Source: an uncultured Pseudomonadota bacterium
GTDB lineage: Bacteria > Pseudomonadota > Gammaproteobacteria > Steroidobacterales > Steroidobacteraceae
Assembly: GCA_903839465.1 (NCBI GenBank)
Contig: CAIMCI010000119.1
Coordinates: 1-40,125 of the forward strand
DNA length: 40,125 nucleotides
Direction: 5' to 3'
This document shows positions 25,075-32,976 of this stretch, piece by piece. The first letter of the stretch is position 1; the number at the start of each line of letters is the position of its first letter. The notes beneath the pieces are model-generated. The model searched no databases. It saw only the letters and a list, made by a program, of their open reading frames with translations, and was not told the DNA's origin. The position numbers and the translations under genes were made by a program.

Positions 25075-28000
25075 CGTTCCAGCGGCGAATCGTTCTTGCG
25101 GTCGGTGCCGCTCTCGTCGTCCTCTCCGGCGCCGTGCACGCCGAAGACCCCAAGGCGCCGACTCTCAAGGATCTGAAGAAGAAGCCCGTCGAGATCCGCC
25201 GTGCGGAGCCCGTCAGTGCGGATTCTGCTCGCGCACGCGACACCTACGAGCAGTTCCTGAACCTGAAATCGGGCGATCCGGAGTTGCGGGCCGAGGCGAC
25301 GCGACGACTGGGTGACCTCAAGCTCGAGGCCGGCGAGTACGAGCGTATCGAAAAGGAGCTGGCCGACGGATCGCCACTGAACACCAAGGACGCCATACTT
25401 CTGTATTCCGGCCTGATGTCGACGTTTCCCGACTATCCCAAGCGGGACGGTGTCCTCTATCAGCTGGCGCGGGCCTACGAGGCCGACCAGCAACGAGAAA
25501 AGGCGCTCGCGACGATGGCGACGCTGGTGCGCGACTACCCGCACAGTCGCTACGTTGACGAGGCGAATTTCCGCTCCGGCGAAATCTACTTCTCCGACAA
25601 GCGGTGGCGCGACGCGCAGGCTTCCTATGGCGCCGTCGTCAAAGCCGGTCCGAAGTCCGAGTTTTACGAACAGAGTCTCTACAAGCACGGCTGGTCTTTG
25701 TTCAAGCAGGGTGAGGGCGAGGCGGCCAACGACTCGTTCGGCATGCTGCTGGACCGGCTGCTCCTCAGCCGCGGCGCCGGCAGCGGCATGGTCGATCTCA
25801 AGAAGTTGTCACGGCCTCAGCATGAACTTCTCGATGACACGCTTCGGGCCATGGTGCTGACGGAGTCCTACGCGGACGGCCCAAAGTCGGTCGATGCGCT
25901 GGTAAAGCGCCACGGATCGCGGCCGTACGACTGGCTGCTCTATTCGAGCCTCGGCGACCTGTACGTCTCGCAGCAGCGCTACACGGATGCCGCCGATTCC
26001 TACCGGGCGTTCGTGCAGCTCGACCCCAATCACGATGAGGCGCCGATCCTGGCCGAGGCTGCCATCGAGGCGTACCGCAAGGGCGGCTTCGCCTCTCTTG
26101 TCCTGGACGGCAAGAGGGAGTTCGTCGAACGTTACAAGCTGCAGGGTCCGTTCTGGACCGGGCGCACGCCGGCCGGGTCGCCCGAGGTCGCAGCGCATCT
26201 GAAGACCCACCTTCAGGATCTGGCAGCCTACTACCACGAGCAGGCCCAGGCGTCGAAGAAGCCCTCCGACTATCAGGAGGCGGCGCGCTGGTACCGCGAG
26301 TTCCTCCGCTCTTTTCCGGAAGACGCGGCGGCACCGAAGACCAACTACCTGCTTGCCGATACGCTCTTCGACAGCAAGCAATTCCACGATGCGGCGCTGG
26401 AATACGAACGGACCGCGTACAGCTATCCGCAGCACGAAAAGTCCGCGGCCGCGGGCTATGCCGCCCTTGTCGCCTACGAAAAGGACGAGGCGGCGCTTGC
26501 CGCCGATTCGCGTGCCGACGTGCACGCAGCCGCGCTCGAGTCGGCGCTGCACTTCGCGACGGCCTTCCCCGGTCATCCGGAGAGCGTGCCGGTGCTCGTG
26601 CGGTGTGCGCGGGAATTCTACGACGTCAAGAACTACGACAAGGCGCTCGCGGCGGCGAATCTGGTGGTCGGCCATGAGCCCCCGGCTTCTGCTGCGCAAC
26701 AGTCAACTGCCTGGACGGTCATCGCGAACAGCCGCTTCGAGCAGTCCGAGTTCAGCGCCGCCGAGGACGGTTACCGGCACGTCCAGGCGGTCCTTCCGGC
26801 GACCGATCCCAGCCGCGCGGCTATCGATGAGAGGCTCGCGGCCTCCGTCTACAAGCAGGCCGAACAGCGGCAGGCGAAGGGCGACACCGCCGGTGCGGTT
26901 GACGACTATCTGCGGGTAGCGACTCTGGCGCCGAACGCAAAGATCCGTGCCAGTGCCGAGTTCGACGCGGCGGCGCTGCTTCTGACGATGAAGGACTGGC
27001 CGCGCGCCATCGACGTCCTCGAGGGCTTCCGGCGTAATTTTCCGCAGAACGAGCTGCAGCCGCAGGTCACCGCCAAGCTCGCCGTCGCGTATGCCGAAAC
27101 GGGTCGCGCGGGTCAGGCGGCCGCCGAGTACGAGCGCATCGCGGCAACGCCGGGCCAGAGCGCGGAGGCGCAGCGTGAAGCCCTCAGCCAGGCGGGATCG
27201 CTGTACGAAAAGGCGGGTGACGGCAACCGGGCGGTCGCAGCCTGGACCGCGTACGTCCAGAAGTTTCCGGAGCCGCTGGCGCCTGCCCTCGAGGCCCGGG
27301 CCAAACTGGCCGAGCTGGCCGCGGCGGCCGGCGACGGCGCGGCGCGTAAACGCCAGCTGGAGGCTATCGTGGCCGCCGACCGTGGCGCCGGTGCCGCGCG
27401 GACCGACCGCAGCCGGTATCTCGCGGCGACCGCCAGCCTCGAACTGGCGGCGCCGGCGCGCGATGCGTTTGACGCCATCAGGCTCGTCGAGCCGCTGAAG
27501 AAGTCACTGGAAGCCAAGAAGGCGGCGATGCAGCAGGCTCTGAAGGCCTACTCGCAGGCAAATGACTACGCAGTGGCCGAAGTCTCGACGGCGGCGACGT
27601 TCGAGACCGCCGAGATCTATCGCCGGCTGGGGCAGGATCTGATCAAGTCGGAGCGACCGGCGAGCCTGAAGACCGCCGAGGAGCGCGAGCAGTACGACAC
27701 GCTGATGGAAGAGCAGGCCTACCCGTTCGAAGAAAAGGCGATCGCAATCCACGAGGTCAACCTGGCCCGGGCCGAGCAGGGTACGGTCGACGAGTCCGTG
27801 CGTCGTTCCATGGCCGCGCTGGCCAAGCTCAACCCCGGCAAGTACGGCAAGGCCGAGGTCGGCGAGGACTATGACATGCGCGCCGACACCCCGGAGCTGA
27901 AGGCACGCCTCGACGAGGCCGTGTCCCTCGCCCGGAGCCGTAAATTCGCCGATGCCGAATCCGCCCTGAAGGCACTCGCGGCGGAGGCGCCGGCGCTTGG

Positions 28001-28379
28001 GGCAGCCCCGCTCGATCTCGGCATCCTCTACGCCCGGCAGGCCCGGTGGGCCGACGCGGAGGGGTCGCTGGTCGAAGCGGCCAAGCGCGACCCGGACAAC
28101 GCCATGGTCCAGGCCGAACTGGGCCTCGTCTACCGATCCCTGGGCCGACTGAATGAGGCCAGCAGCGCCTATCGCGCGGCGCTGGAGATCGACGGCAAAA
28201 ACCCGCGTGTCCACCGTAATCTCGCCATACTGCTCGACACCTACCAGCAGCAGCCGGGCGCAGCCGTGGATCATTACGCGGAGGCGCTGGCGCTCGGTGG
28301 CGGCGAGGACAAGGTGCTGGCCGGGTGGCTGGCCGACGCGAAGAGCCGCGCTGCCGCGGCTCCCCGGGAGGCAAAATGA
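25071..28379 (+). CDS. Very large TPR-repeat exported protein (AgmU/GltD-like)
   Basis: An 1102-residue periplasmic protein. It has a signal peptide (IVLAVGAALVVLSGAVHAED) and then many TPR-like units along nearly the whole length. Early ones are VLYQLARAYEADQQREKALA and FRSGEIYFSDKRWRDAQASY; middle ones DWLLYSSLGDLYVSQQRYTD and TNYLLADTLFDSKQFHDAAL; late ones PLDLGILYARQARWADAEGS and AELGLVYRSLGRLNEASSAY. The conserved small residues and aromatic pairs of TPR helices are easy to see. It resembles BamD/YbgF-type repeats and the giant TPR protein AgmU/GltD of Myxococcus gliding motility. The ATG at 25071 overlaps the previous stop as ATGA, and the 3' end overlaps the next gene the same way. 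Its likely role is a scaffold between the inner-membrane engine and cell-wall or outer-membrane partners. Confidence 0.87.
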   Translation: MTFQRRIVLAVGAALVVLSGAVHAEDPKAPTLKDLKKKPVEIRRAEPVSADSARARDTYEQFLNLKSGDPELRAEATRRLGDLKLEAGEYERIEKELADGSPLNTKDAILLYSGLMSTFPDYPKRDGVLYQLARAYEADQQREKALATMATLVRDYPHSRYVDEANFRSGEIYFSDKRWRDAQASYGAVVKAGPKSEFYEQSLYKHGWSLFKQGEGEAANDSFGMLLDRLLLSRGAGSGMVDLKKLSRPQHELLDDTLRAMVLTESYADGPKSVDALVKRHGSRPYDWLLYSSLGDLYVSQQRYTDAADSYRAFVQLDPNHDEAPILAEAAIEAYRKGGFASLVLDGKREFVERYKLQGPFWTGRTPAGSPEVAAHLKTHLQDLAAYYHEQAQASKKPSDYQEAARWYREFLRSFPEDAAAPKTNYLLADTLFDSKQFHDAALEYERTAYSYPQHEKSAAAGYAALVAYEKDEAALAADSRADVHAAALESALHFATAFPGHPESVPVLVRCAREFYDVKNYDKALAAANLVVGHEPPASAAQQSTAWTVIANSRFEQSEFSAAEDGYRHVQAVLPATDPSRAAIDERLAASVYKQAEQRQAKGDTAGAVDDYLRVATLAPNAKIRASAEFDAAALLLTMKDWPRAIDVLEGFRRNFPQNELQPQVTAKLAVAYAETGRAGQAAAEYERIAATPGQSAEAQREALSQAGSLYEKAGDGNRAVAAWTAYVQKFPEPLAPALEARAKLAELAAAAGDGAARKRQLEAIVAADRGAGAARTDRSRYLAATASLELAAPARDAFDAIRLVEPLKKSLEAKKAAMQQALKAYSQANDYAVAEVSTAATFETAEIYRRLGQDLIKSERPASLKTAEEREQYDTLMEEQAYPFEEKAIAIHEVNLARAEQGTVDESVRRSMAALAKLNPGKYGKAEVGEDYDMRADTPELKARLDEAVSLARSRKFADAESALKALAAEAPALGAAPLDLGILYARQARWADAEGSLVEAAKRDPDNAMVQAELGLVYRSLGRLNEASSAYRAALEIDGKNPRVHRNLAILLDTYQQQPGAAVDHYAEALALGGGEDKVLAGWLADAKSRAAAAPREAK

Positions 28380-28810
28380 GGCGGACTGGATTCCTTCTGC
28401 TCGTCACACTTGTGGTGGCGCAAGGGACGTCCCGGGCCGGGGATCCGCCCGGCGCGGACCCGGCCCTTCCCCAACCCGGCGCCGAGGCGCGCACGGCATC
28501 GCCTGCCGCGGCGACGGCCAAGGGCCGTCGCGCCAAGGACGCTGCCGCCAAGGACGCGGCCGGTCCGGCGCGCGACCGTCTGGAGCTCGATGCGACCGCC
28601 GTCACGGGAAGCCGGGAGCTGCCGAAGGTGCTCGTGATTGTCCCCTGGAAGCGGGCCGATCTGGGCGACCTCGTCGGTAAGCCCTTGAACAGCCTGGTCG
28701 ACGAGGCGCTGCAGCCGCTAGACCGGGAGGTCTTCCGGCGGGAAGTCGACTATCACGCAACTTTGGCTCCGGATCGCGCGACGGCGCCGCCGGCAGCCGC
28801 GGGACGCTGA
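28376..28810 (+). CDS. Small exported protein between the TPR and TolQ genes, unknown
   Basis: A 144-residue protein of no family I recognise. It has a signal peptide (RRTGFLLLVTLVVAQGTSRA). A low-complexity Pro/Ala/Lys part follows, with a near-repeat AKDAAAKDAAG. The ordered core LELDATAVTGSRELPKVLVI, VPWKRADLGDLVGKPLNSLV, then DREVFRREVDYHATL may be the functional piece. The tail is again Ala/Pro-rich. The ATG at 28376 overlaps the preceding stop (ATGA) with GGGAGG upstream, so it is translated with the giant TPR protein. The disordered Lys/Ala region could interact with peptidoglycan or act as a tether (speculative). Confidence 0.72.
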   Translation: MRRTGFLLLVTLVVAQGTSRAGDPPGADPALPQPGAEARTASPAAATAKGRRAKDAAAKDAAGPARDRLELDATAVTGSRELPKVLVIVPWKRADLGDLVGKPLNSLVDEALQPLDREVFRREVDYHATLAPDRATAPPAAAGR

Positions 28811-28902
28811 GTTATGCACCTGCGTCACAGTCTTGCCTTGCCTGTTTTAGTTAAATACGTCCGATCCGCCGGCAGCGGAACTAAAGTTATGGAGATCTGC
28901 CC

Positions 28903-29595
28903 ATGGACATGATCGTCAACTTCTTCCGGCAGGGCGGGATATTCCTCTATCCCATCGCGCTGGTCTGGATCATCGGCCTCGTCATCGCGATCGAGCGCCT
29001 GATCTACCTGACCCGCGAGGGTTTCGGGAACAAGGCCTTCTGGGCCGATCTGAAGCCGCTTTTTGAAGCCGGCAACTACCGTCAGGCCATTGCGATGGCC
29101 AACACGTCGGAGACGGCGCTCGCCCAGGTCATGAAATACGGACTCAGTCGCGTCACCTCGGCACGCCGGCGCGACGATGTCGAGAAGGCCATGGAAGAGA
29201 GCCTCGTCGAGATCATTCCCCGCCTGGAGCGGCGCACGCACCTGCTGTCGGCGCTGGCGAATATCGGCATGCTGATGGGCCTGCTCGGTACCATCGTCGG
29301 TCTGATCCACGCCTTTGCCGCGGTCGCGACCGCGAACCCGGCCGAGAAGGCGAGCCTGCTCGCCGCCTCGATTTCGGTCGCCATGAACAACACGGCGCTC
29401 GGTCTGATCTGCGCGATCACGCTCTTGCTCGCCCACATGTTCCTCGAGACGCAGACGACGAACATCGTCGACAGTCTGGAAGTGGCCAGCATGAAGTTCC
29501 TGAACTCACTCTCCGAGCGACGCCCGGACGTTGATTCACCGGCTGCTTCGCCGCCGGCTGCTCCGCGTGCGGCAGGTCAGGGAGCGCGTGCGTGA
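28903..29595 (+). CDS. MotA/TolQ/ExbB proton-channel protein (AglR-like)
   Basis: A 230-residue inner-membrane protein with three transmembrane segments (about 12-32, 114-138 and 158-182). The cytoplasmic loop contains ERRTHLLSALANIGMLMGLL, and LLGTIVGLIHAF and AMNNTALGLICAITLLLAH are TolQ/ExbB/MotA signatures. With ExbD-type partners it forms a proton-motive-force-driven engine. Mature length matches the family. The C-terminus is a Pro/Ala-rich cytosolic tail. The ATG at 28903 follows GGAG by nine bases. The 92-base gap before it is the only break in this part of the strand. Next are two ExbD genes and a TonB-like gene, the same order of parts as the Agl engine (AglR, AglQ, AglS) of Myxococcus. 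Confidence 0.94.
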   Translation: MDMIVNFFRQGGIFLYPIALVWIIGLVIAIERLIYLTREGFGNKAFWADLKPLFEAGNYRQAIAMANTSETALAQVMKYGLSRVTSARRRDDVEKAMEESLVEIIPRLERRTHLLSALANIGMLMGLLGTIVGLIHAFAAVATANPAEKASLLAASISVAMNNTALGLICAITLLLAHMFLETQTTNIVDSLEVASMKFLNSLSERRPDVDSPAASPPAAPRAAGQGARA

Positions 29596-30104
29596 GCGGA
29601 TCCCGGATCGCCGGTCGCCAGCGCCGCAATCACGGCCGCTACAAGGGTCGGAACGATATCAATATCGTTCCGATGCTTGATGTCATGGTGATTCTCGTAT
29701 TCTTTCTGATCTTCACGGCGGTGTTTTCCAAGACCAACATCCTGGAACTCAACCTGCCGCCCCAGCAGGCGGGTAATCCACCGGATCTGCCGCCGACGCT
29801 CGATCTCGAAGTCATCGTGCACAAGGACAGCCTGGTCGTTGCCGACAAGAACACGGGTCCGCTGTCGACCTTTGCGAATACGAGCGCGGGCTACGACTTT
29901 GCGGCCATGACCGCCTACCTGACGCGCGTGAAGGCCCAGTTCCCGGACAAGCGCGATGCCACGGTCCTGCTCGAGGCGGACGTCCCCTACGACACGATCG
30001 TGCAGGTCATGGATGCGGTCAAGACCTTCGAGGGCACGGCCGAGGGCAAGCCGGCGCGCGGTGAATTGTTCCCTGTGATCTCGCTTGGAGATGCGCCAAC
30101 GTGA
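29592..30104 (+). CDS. ExbD/TolR-family protein 1
   Basis: A 170-residue protein. A basic cytosolic N-terminus is followed by one transmembrane helix, INIVPMLDVMVILVFFLIFT, carrying the conserved proton-relay aspartate D30. A periplasmic ExbD domain follows: ILELNLPPQQAG, LDLEVIVHKDSLVVADKN, ATVLLEADVPYDTIVQVMDA. The start is GTG at 29592, forming GTGA with the TolQ stop. The stop overlaps the next ExbD in the same way. Two ExbD paralogues per TolQ is the arrangement of the Myxococcus AglRQS motor rather than the TonB-ExbBD pair of iron uptake. The proposed partner is the TolQ-type channel upstream. Confidence 0.93.
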   Translation: MSGSRIAGRQRRNHGRYKGRNDINIVPMLDVMVILVFFLIFTAVFSKTNILELNLPPQQAGNPPDLPPTLDLEVIVHKDSLVVADKNTGPLSTFANTSAGYDFAAMTAYLTRVKAQFPDKRDATVLLEADVPYDTIVQVMDAVKTFEGTAEGKPARGELFPVISLGDAPT

Positions 30105-30628
30105 TTCGCTCGCGCAACAGACGTCGTACGGGACGGGGTGGCGGTGGTTCCGGCCACGGCATGCCGGCGCTCGTGCCGATGATCGACATGCTGACGATCC
30201 TCGTCGTGTACCTGCTCGTGCACGCGGCGGACTACGAAATCGTGCCGAACACCAAGAACATCTCCATCCCGCAGTCCATTTCCGACGCCAAGCCGCACGA
30301 GGCGACGACGGTCATGGTGACCCGTGAAGCCATCTTCGTGAACGGTACCGCCGTGGCCCGCACCAGTGACCTGCAGGCAAGCACCGAGCCTGTCATCGAA
30401 CCGCTGAAGGTCGCGCTCCAGGCCGAGGCCGCCAAGGGCTTGGTGGGCGTGCCGGGCGGTGCGGACGATCCGGCGGCCGGGCGGGAGGTGACCGTACTCG
30501 CCGACAAGGGGCTGCCGTACGCCATGCTCAAGAAAATCATGGCCTCCTGCAGCGCCGCCGACTACCGCAAGGTGTCGCTGGCCGTAATTGAAAAGGAGCG
30601 GGCCTACGCGGGCCCGAACCCGGTGTGA
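30101..30628 (+). CDS. ExbD/TolR-family protein 2
   Basis: A 175-residue second ExbD. It has a very basic, glycine-rich N-terminus (SRNRRRTGRGGGGSGHG), a single helix ALVPMIDMLTILVVYLLVHA with D29 in the proton-relay position, and a periplasmic domain ending ADKGLPYAMLKKIMASCSAA. The region ITVTRE-type core reads TTVMVTREAIFVNGTAVART. It has one extra loop compared with ExbD 1 (about 100-125, Gly/Ala/Asp-rich). It starts with GTG at 30101 in a GTGA overlap and ends in a GTGA overlap with the TonB-like gene. Sequence divergence from its neighbour suggests the two do not simply replace each other. Confidence 0.92.
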   Translation: MIRSRNRRRTGRGGGGSGHGMPALVPMIDMLTILVVYLLVHAADYEIVPNTKNISIPQSISDAKPHEATTVMVTREAIFVNGTAVARTSDLQASTEPVIEPLKVALQAEAAKGLVGVPGGADDPAAGREVTVLADKGLPYAMLKKIMASCSAADYRKVSLAVIEKERAYAGPNPV

Positions 30629-31542
30629 CGACCCTAACCGCTGACTATCGCGTCTTTGACCTGCCCTGGACCGCGGCCGCCGGGGAGGAGCGCCGTTTCC
30701 GGCTGCTGCTCGGATTCGGCCTGCTGGTTTTCGTCGTCTTCATGACGGTCATCGCGCTGCTGCCGCCGGTGCCGCGGGTGGCGCCGACGCCCCTGCCCCA
30801 GGAAGTGGTCAAGCTCGTCCTGGCCCCGCCGCCGCCGGTGGTCGAGCCCAAGCCTGAGGAAAAGCCCAAGCCGAAACCCGAGGTCACCGTGCCGAAGGTC
30901 CAGGCTCCGGTGGATCGCACGCAGCAGGCCCGCAAGAAGGCGGAATCGAGCGGTCTGCTCGCCCAGAAGGACCTTCTCAAGGACCTGCGCGACGCGCTTG
31001 ATCCCAACCAGATGGCGCCGACCAAGGATCTGCTCGCCAAGGTCGACGGTCCGTCACGCGCGGATCGGTCGATCATCACCTCGCAGGCGACGGCCACCAG
31101 CGGTGGTATCAATACGGCGAGCCTGTCCCGTGGCTTCGGCGGCGGTTCCGGGTCGCTCAAGGGTCACGAGACCACCCAGTCGGTGGCCTCGTTCGCCGAT
31201 TCGATCGCCAAGGGTCGCCCGGAGGCTGCGCGTACCGGTTCCGGCGGCAAGGCCGCCCGCAGCCGCGAGGAAATCGAGACGGTCTTCGACCGGAACAAAT
31301 CGGCCATCTTCGCGCTCTACAACCGAGCGCTGCGCGACAACCCCGCGCTGCAGGGCAAGGTCGTTGTCGAGTTGACGATCGCGCCGGATGGCGAGGTGAC
31401 AGCCTGCCGGATCGTCTCCTCCGAGCTCAAGGACGAGGACCTGGAGCGCAAGCTGGTCTCGCGGATCAAGCTCTTCCGGTTCGAGGCGAAGGACGTCGCT
31501 CCGATCACGACGACCAAGCCGATCGACTTCTACCCGGCCTGA
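30625..31542 (+). CDS. TonB-like protein with AgmX/PglI C-terminal domain
   Basis: A 305-residue protein in four parts. A short cytosolic start is followed by a transmembrane helix (27-46, LLLGFGLLVFVVFMTVIALL). A Pro/Lys-rich spacer comes next (48-90, VVEPKPEEKPKPKPEVTVPK) that could cross the periplasm. The middle is flexible and Ser/Gly-rich. The C-terminal domain, about 213-305, has EEIETVFDRNKSAIFALYNR, ALRDNPALQGKVVVELTIAP, DGEVTACRIVSSELKDEDLE. That pattern is the AgmX/PglI (myxobacterial) C-terminal domain, a TonB-C-like transducer. In family members the residue before the Tyr is often Cys; here it is Leu. It starts at GTG 30625 in a GTGA overlap with ExbD 2 and ends the plus-strand locus. 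It probably carries force from the TolQ-ExbD engine to outer-membrane partners. Confidence 0.9.
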   Translation: MTTLTADYRVFDLPWTAAAGEERRFRLLLGFGLLVFVVFMTVIALLPPVPRVAPTPLPQEVVKLVLAPPPPVVEPKPEEKPKPKPEVTVPKVQAPVDRTQQARKKAESSGLLAQKDLLKDLRDALDPNQMAPTKDLLAKVDGPSRADRSIITSQATATSGGINTASLSRGFGGGSGSLKGHETTQSVASFADSIAKGRPEAARTGSGGKAARSREEIETVFDRNKSAIFALYNRALRDNPALQGKVVVELTIAPDGEVTACRIVSSELKDEDLERKLVSRIKLFRFEAKDVAPITTTKPIDFYPA

Positions 31543-31590
31543 GGCGGGCCTGAGCCGGGTCGGACGGGCCGCGCGGCGCCGTCTTGGGCT

Positions 31591-31596
31591 TATACT
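31591..31596 (+). promoter_or_regulatory. Candidate -10 element (TATACT) for the aminopeptidase gene
   Basis: TATACT lies 32 bases before the ATG at 31629 in a GC-rich gap. It matches five of six consensus bases. No recognisable -35 lies upstream. Confidence 0.3.
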
Positions 31597-31628
31597 GCCG
31601 GCTTCTCACCGGAGCCGGAGTTGCCGTG

Positions 31629-32948
31629 ATGTCGTACCGCGGGTTTCGCGCCTTGAGCGCCGTGCTGGCCAGCGTCTTCACACTTTTTGCCGAACCGGGC
31701 CGGGCCGCGGACGCGGACCCGGCGCTGCCAGCCCTGGTCGAACCCGGCCAGACCGAGGCTCCGGCGGTTTACGCGGCGCGACGCGCGGCCCTGATGAAGG
31801 AGATGGGCGAGGGCGTCGCCGTCATCTATGCACAGGGCAGCGAGGACGGCGATGGCTACCGGCAGGGCTCGGACTTCTATTACCTGACCGGCGTCCAGGA
31901 AGAGGGCGCGGTGCTGGTGCTCGCGCCCAAGGAACGTACCTACCGAGAGTTCCTGCTGCTGCCGGCGCGCGATGTCGAGGCCGAGCGCTGGACCGGCGCG
32001 CGCGAGTCGATCGGCGGGGCGCTGCGCGCCCGCTACGGCTTCGAGAAGATCTACCGCACGAACCGCCTGCTGGACCTGACCCTGGGCCTTGCCGGGCGTT
32101 CTCCGGTGCTCTGGCAGGTGAGCCGGCCGTCGGCCGATGCCAAGCCGCTCGATATCGAACTCTACGGCCAGGTCGGCGGGCGGCTTCCCGGCGTGTCCGT
32201 GCGCTCGATGGGCTGGACGCTCGACAGGATGCGCTCCAGGCATTCCGCGGCTGAAATCGCCCTCATGCAGAAGGCCGTGCGGATATCCGAAGCCGGTTTC
32301 GTCGCGGCCGCGCCGGAGATCCGTCCCGAGGGCTTCGAGGGGGCTGTCGAGGCGGAGGCCGAGCGTGTCTGGAAGTCGGCCGGTGCGCGCCGGCCGGCAT
32401 ACGCCTCGATCGTCGGCTCCGGACCCAATTCGACGATCCTGCACTACCCGCGCAGCGAGCGAACCATGCACGCCGGGGAACTGTTGGTGATCGACATGGC
32501 GGCCGAATACGCCCATTACGCGGCGGACATCACCCGCACGTTCCCGGTCAGCGGCCATTTCAGCGCCGAGCAGCGCGCCGTCTACGACACCGTGCTCAAG
32601 GCGCAGCAGACGGCGATGGCGCTGGTCAAGCCGGGTGCGTACGTCGAGGATCTCGACAGGGCCGCGCGCAAGGTGATCGAGGATGCCGGTTACGGCGACT
32701 ACTTCATCCACGGCCTCGGCCACTTCGTCGGTCTGGATGTCCACGACGCCGGCGCCTATCACGAACCCCTGCAGGCCGGCATGGTGATCACGCTCGAACC
32801 GGGTATCTACATCCCGGAACGCAACCTGGGCGTCAGGATCGAGGACGACGTCCTGGTGACGCCCGCCGGCGGACGCTACCTGACCGACGGCCTGCCGCGA
32901 GACGCCGAAGCGGTCGAGGCGTGGCTGGCGGCGCACCGCCGTCAGTAA
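31629..32948 (+). CDS. Xaa-Pro aminopeptidase (peptidase M24B), exported form
   Basis: A 439-residue aminopeptidase P relative that removes N-terminal residues preceding proline. It has a signal-like start (LSAVLASVFTLFAEPGRAAD), unlike cytosolic PepP, so it is probably periplasmic. A creatinase-like N-domain follows (MGEGVAVIYAQGSEDGDGYR, GSDFYYLTGVQEEGAVLVLA). The pita-bread domain carries the metal ligands in LLVIDMAAEYAHYAADITRT (two Asp), HGLGHFVGLDVHDAG (His), VITLEPGIYIPERN (Glu) and GVRIEDDVLVT (Glu). All five ligand positions are present. The ATG at 31629 follows GGAG by eight bases; the open frame extends to 31584. It is separate from the upstream operon by 86 bases, with its own TATACT. 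Confidence 0.9.
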   Translation: MSYRGFRALSAVLASVFTLFAEPGRAADADPALPALVEPGQTEAPAVYAARRAALMKEMGEGVAVIYAQGSEDGDGYRQGSDFYYLTGVQEEGAVLVLAPKERTYREFLLLPARDVEAERWTGARESIGGALRARYGFEKIYRTNRLLDLTLGLAGRSPVLWQVSRPSADAKPLDIELYGQVGGRLPGVSVRSMGWTLDRMRSRHSAAEIALMQKAVRISEAGFVAAAPEIRPEGFEGAVEAEAERVWKSAGARRPAYASIVGSGPNSTILHYPRSERTMHAGELLVIDMAAEYAHYAADITRTFPVSGHFSAEQRAVYDTVLKAQQTAMALVKPGAYVEDLDRAARKVIEDAGYGDYFIHGLGHFVGLDVHDAGAYHEPLQAGMVITLEPGIYIPERNLGVRIEDDVLVTPAGGRYLTDGLPRDAEAVEAWLAAHRRQ

Positions 32949-32976
32949 CCGCGCGATGGCCTGTGCGGACTCGCGG

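Noticed and set aside
31590-32936. 448-codon minus-strand open frame
   Set aside because: It is antisense to the Xaa-Pro aminopeptidase, which has all five metal-ligand motifs.
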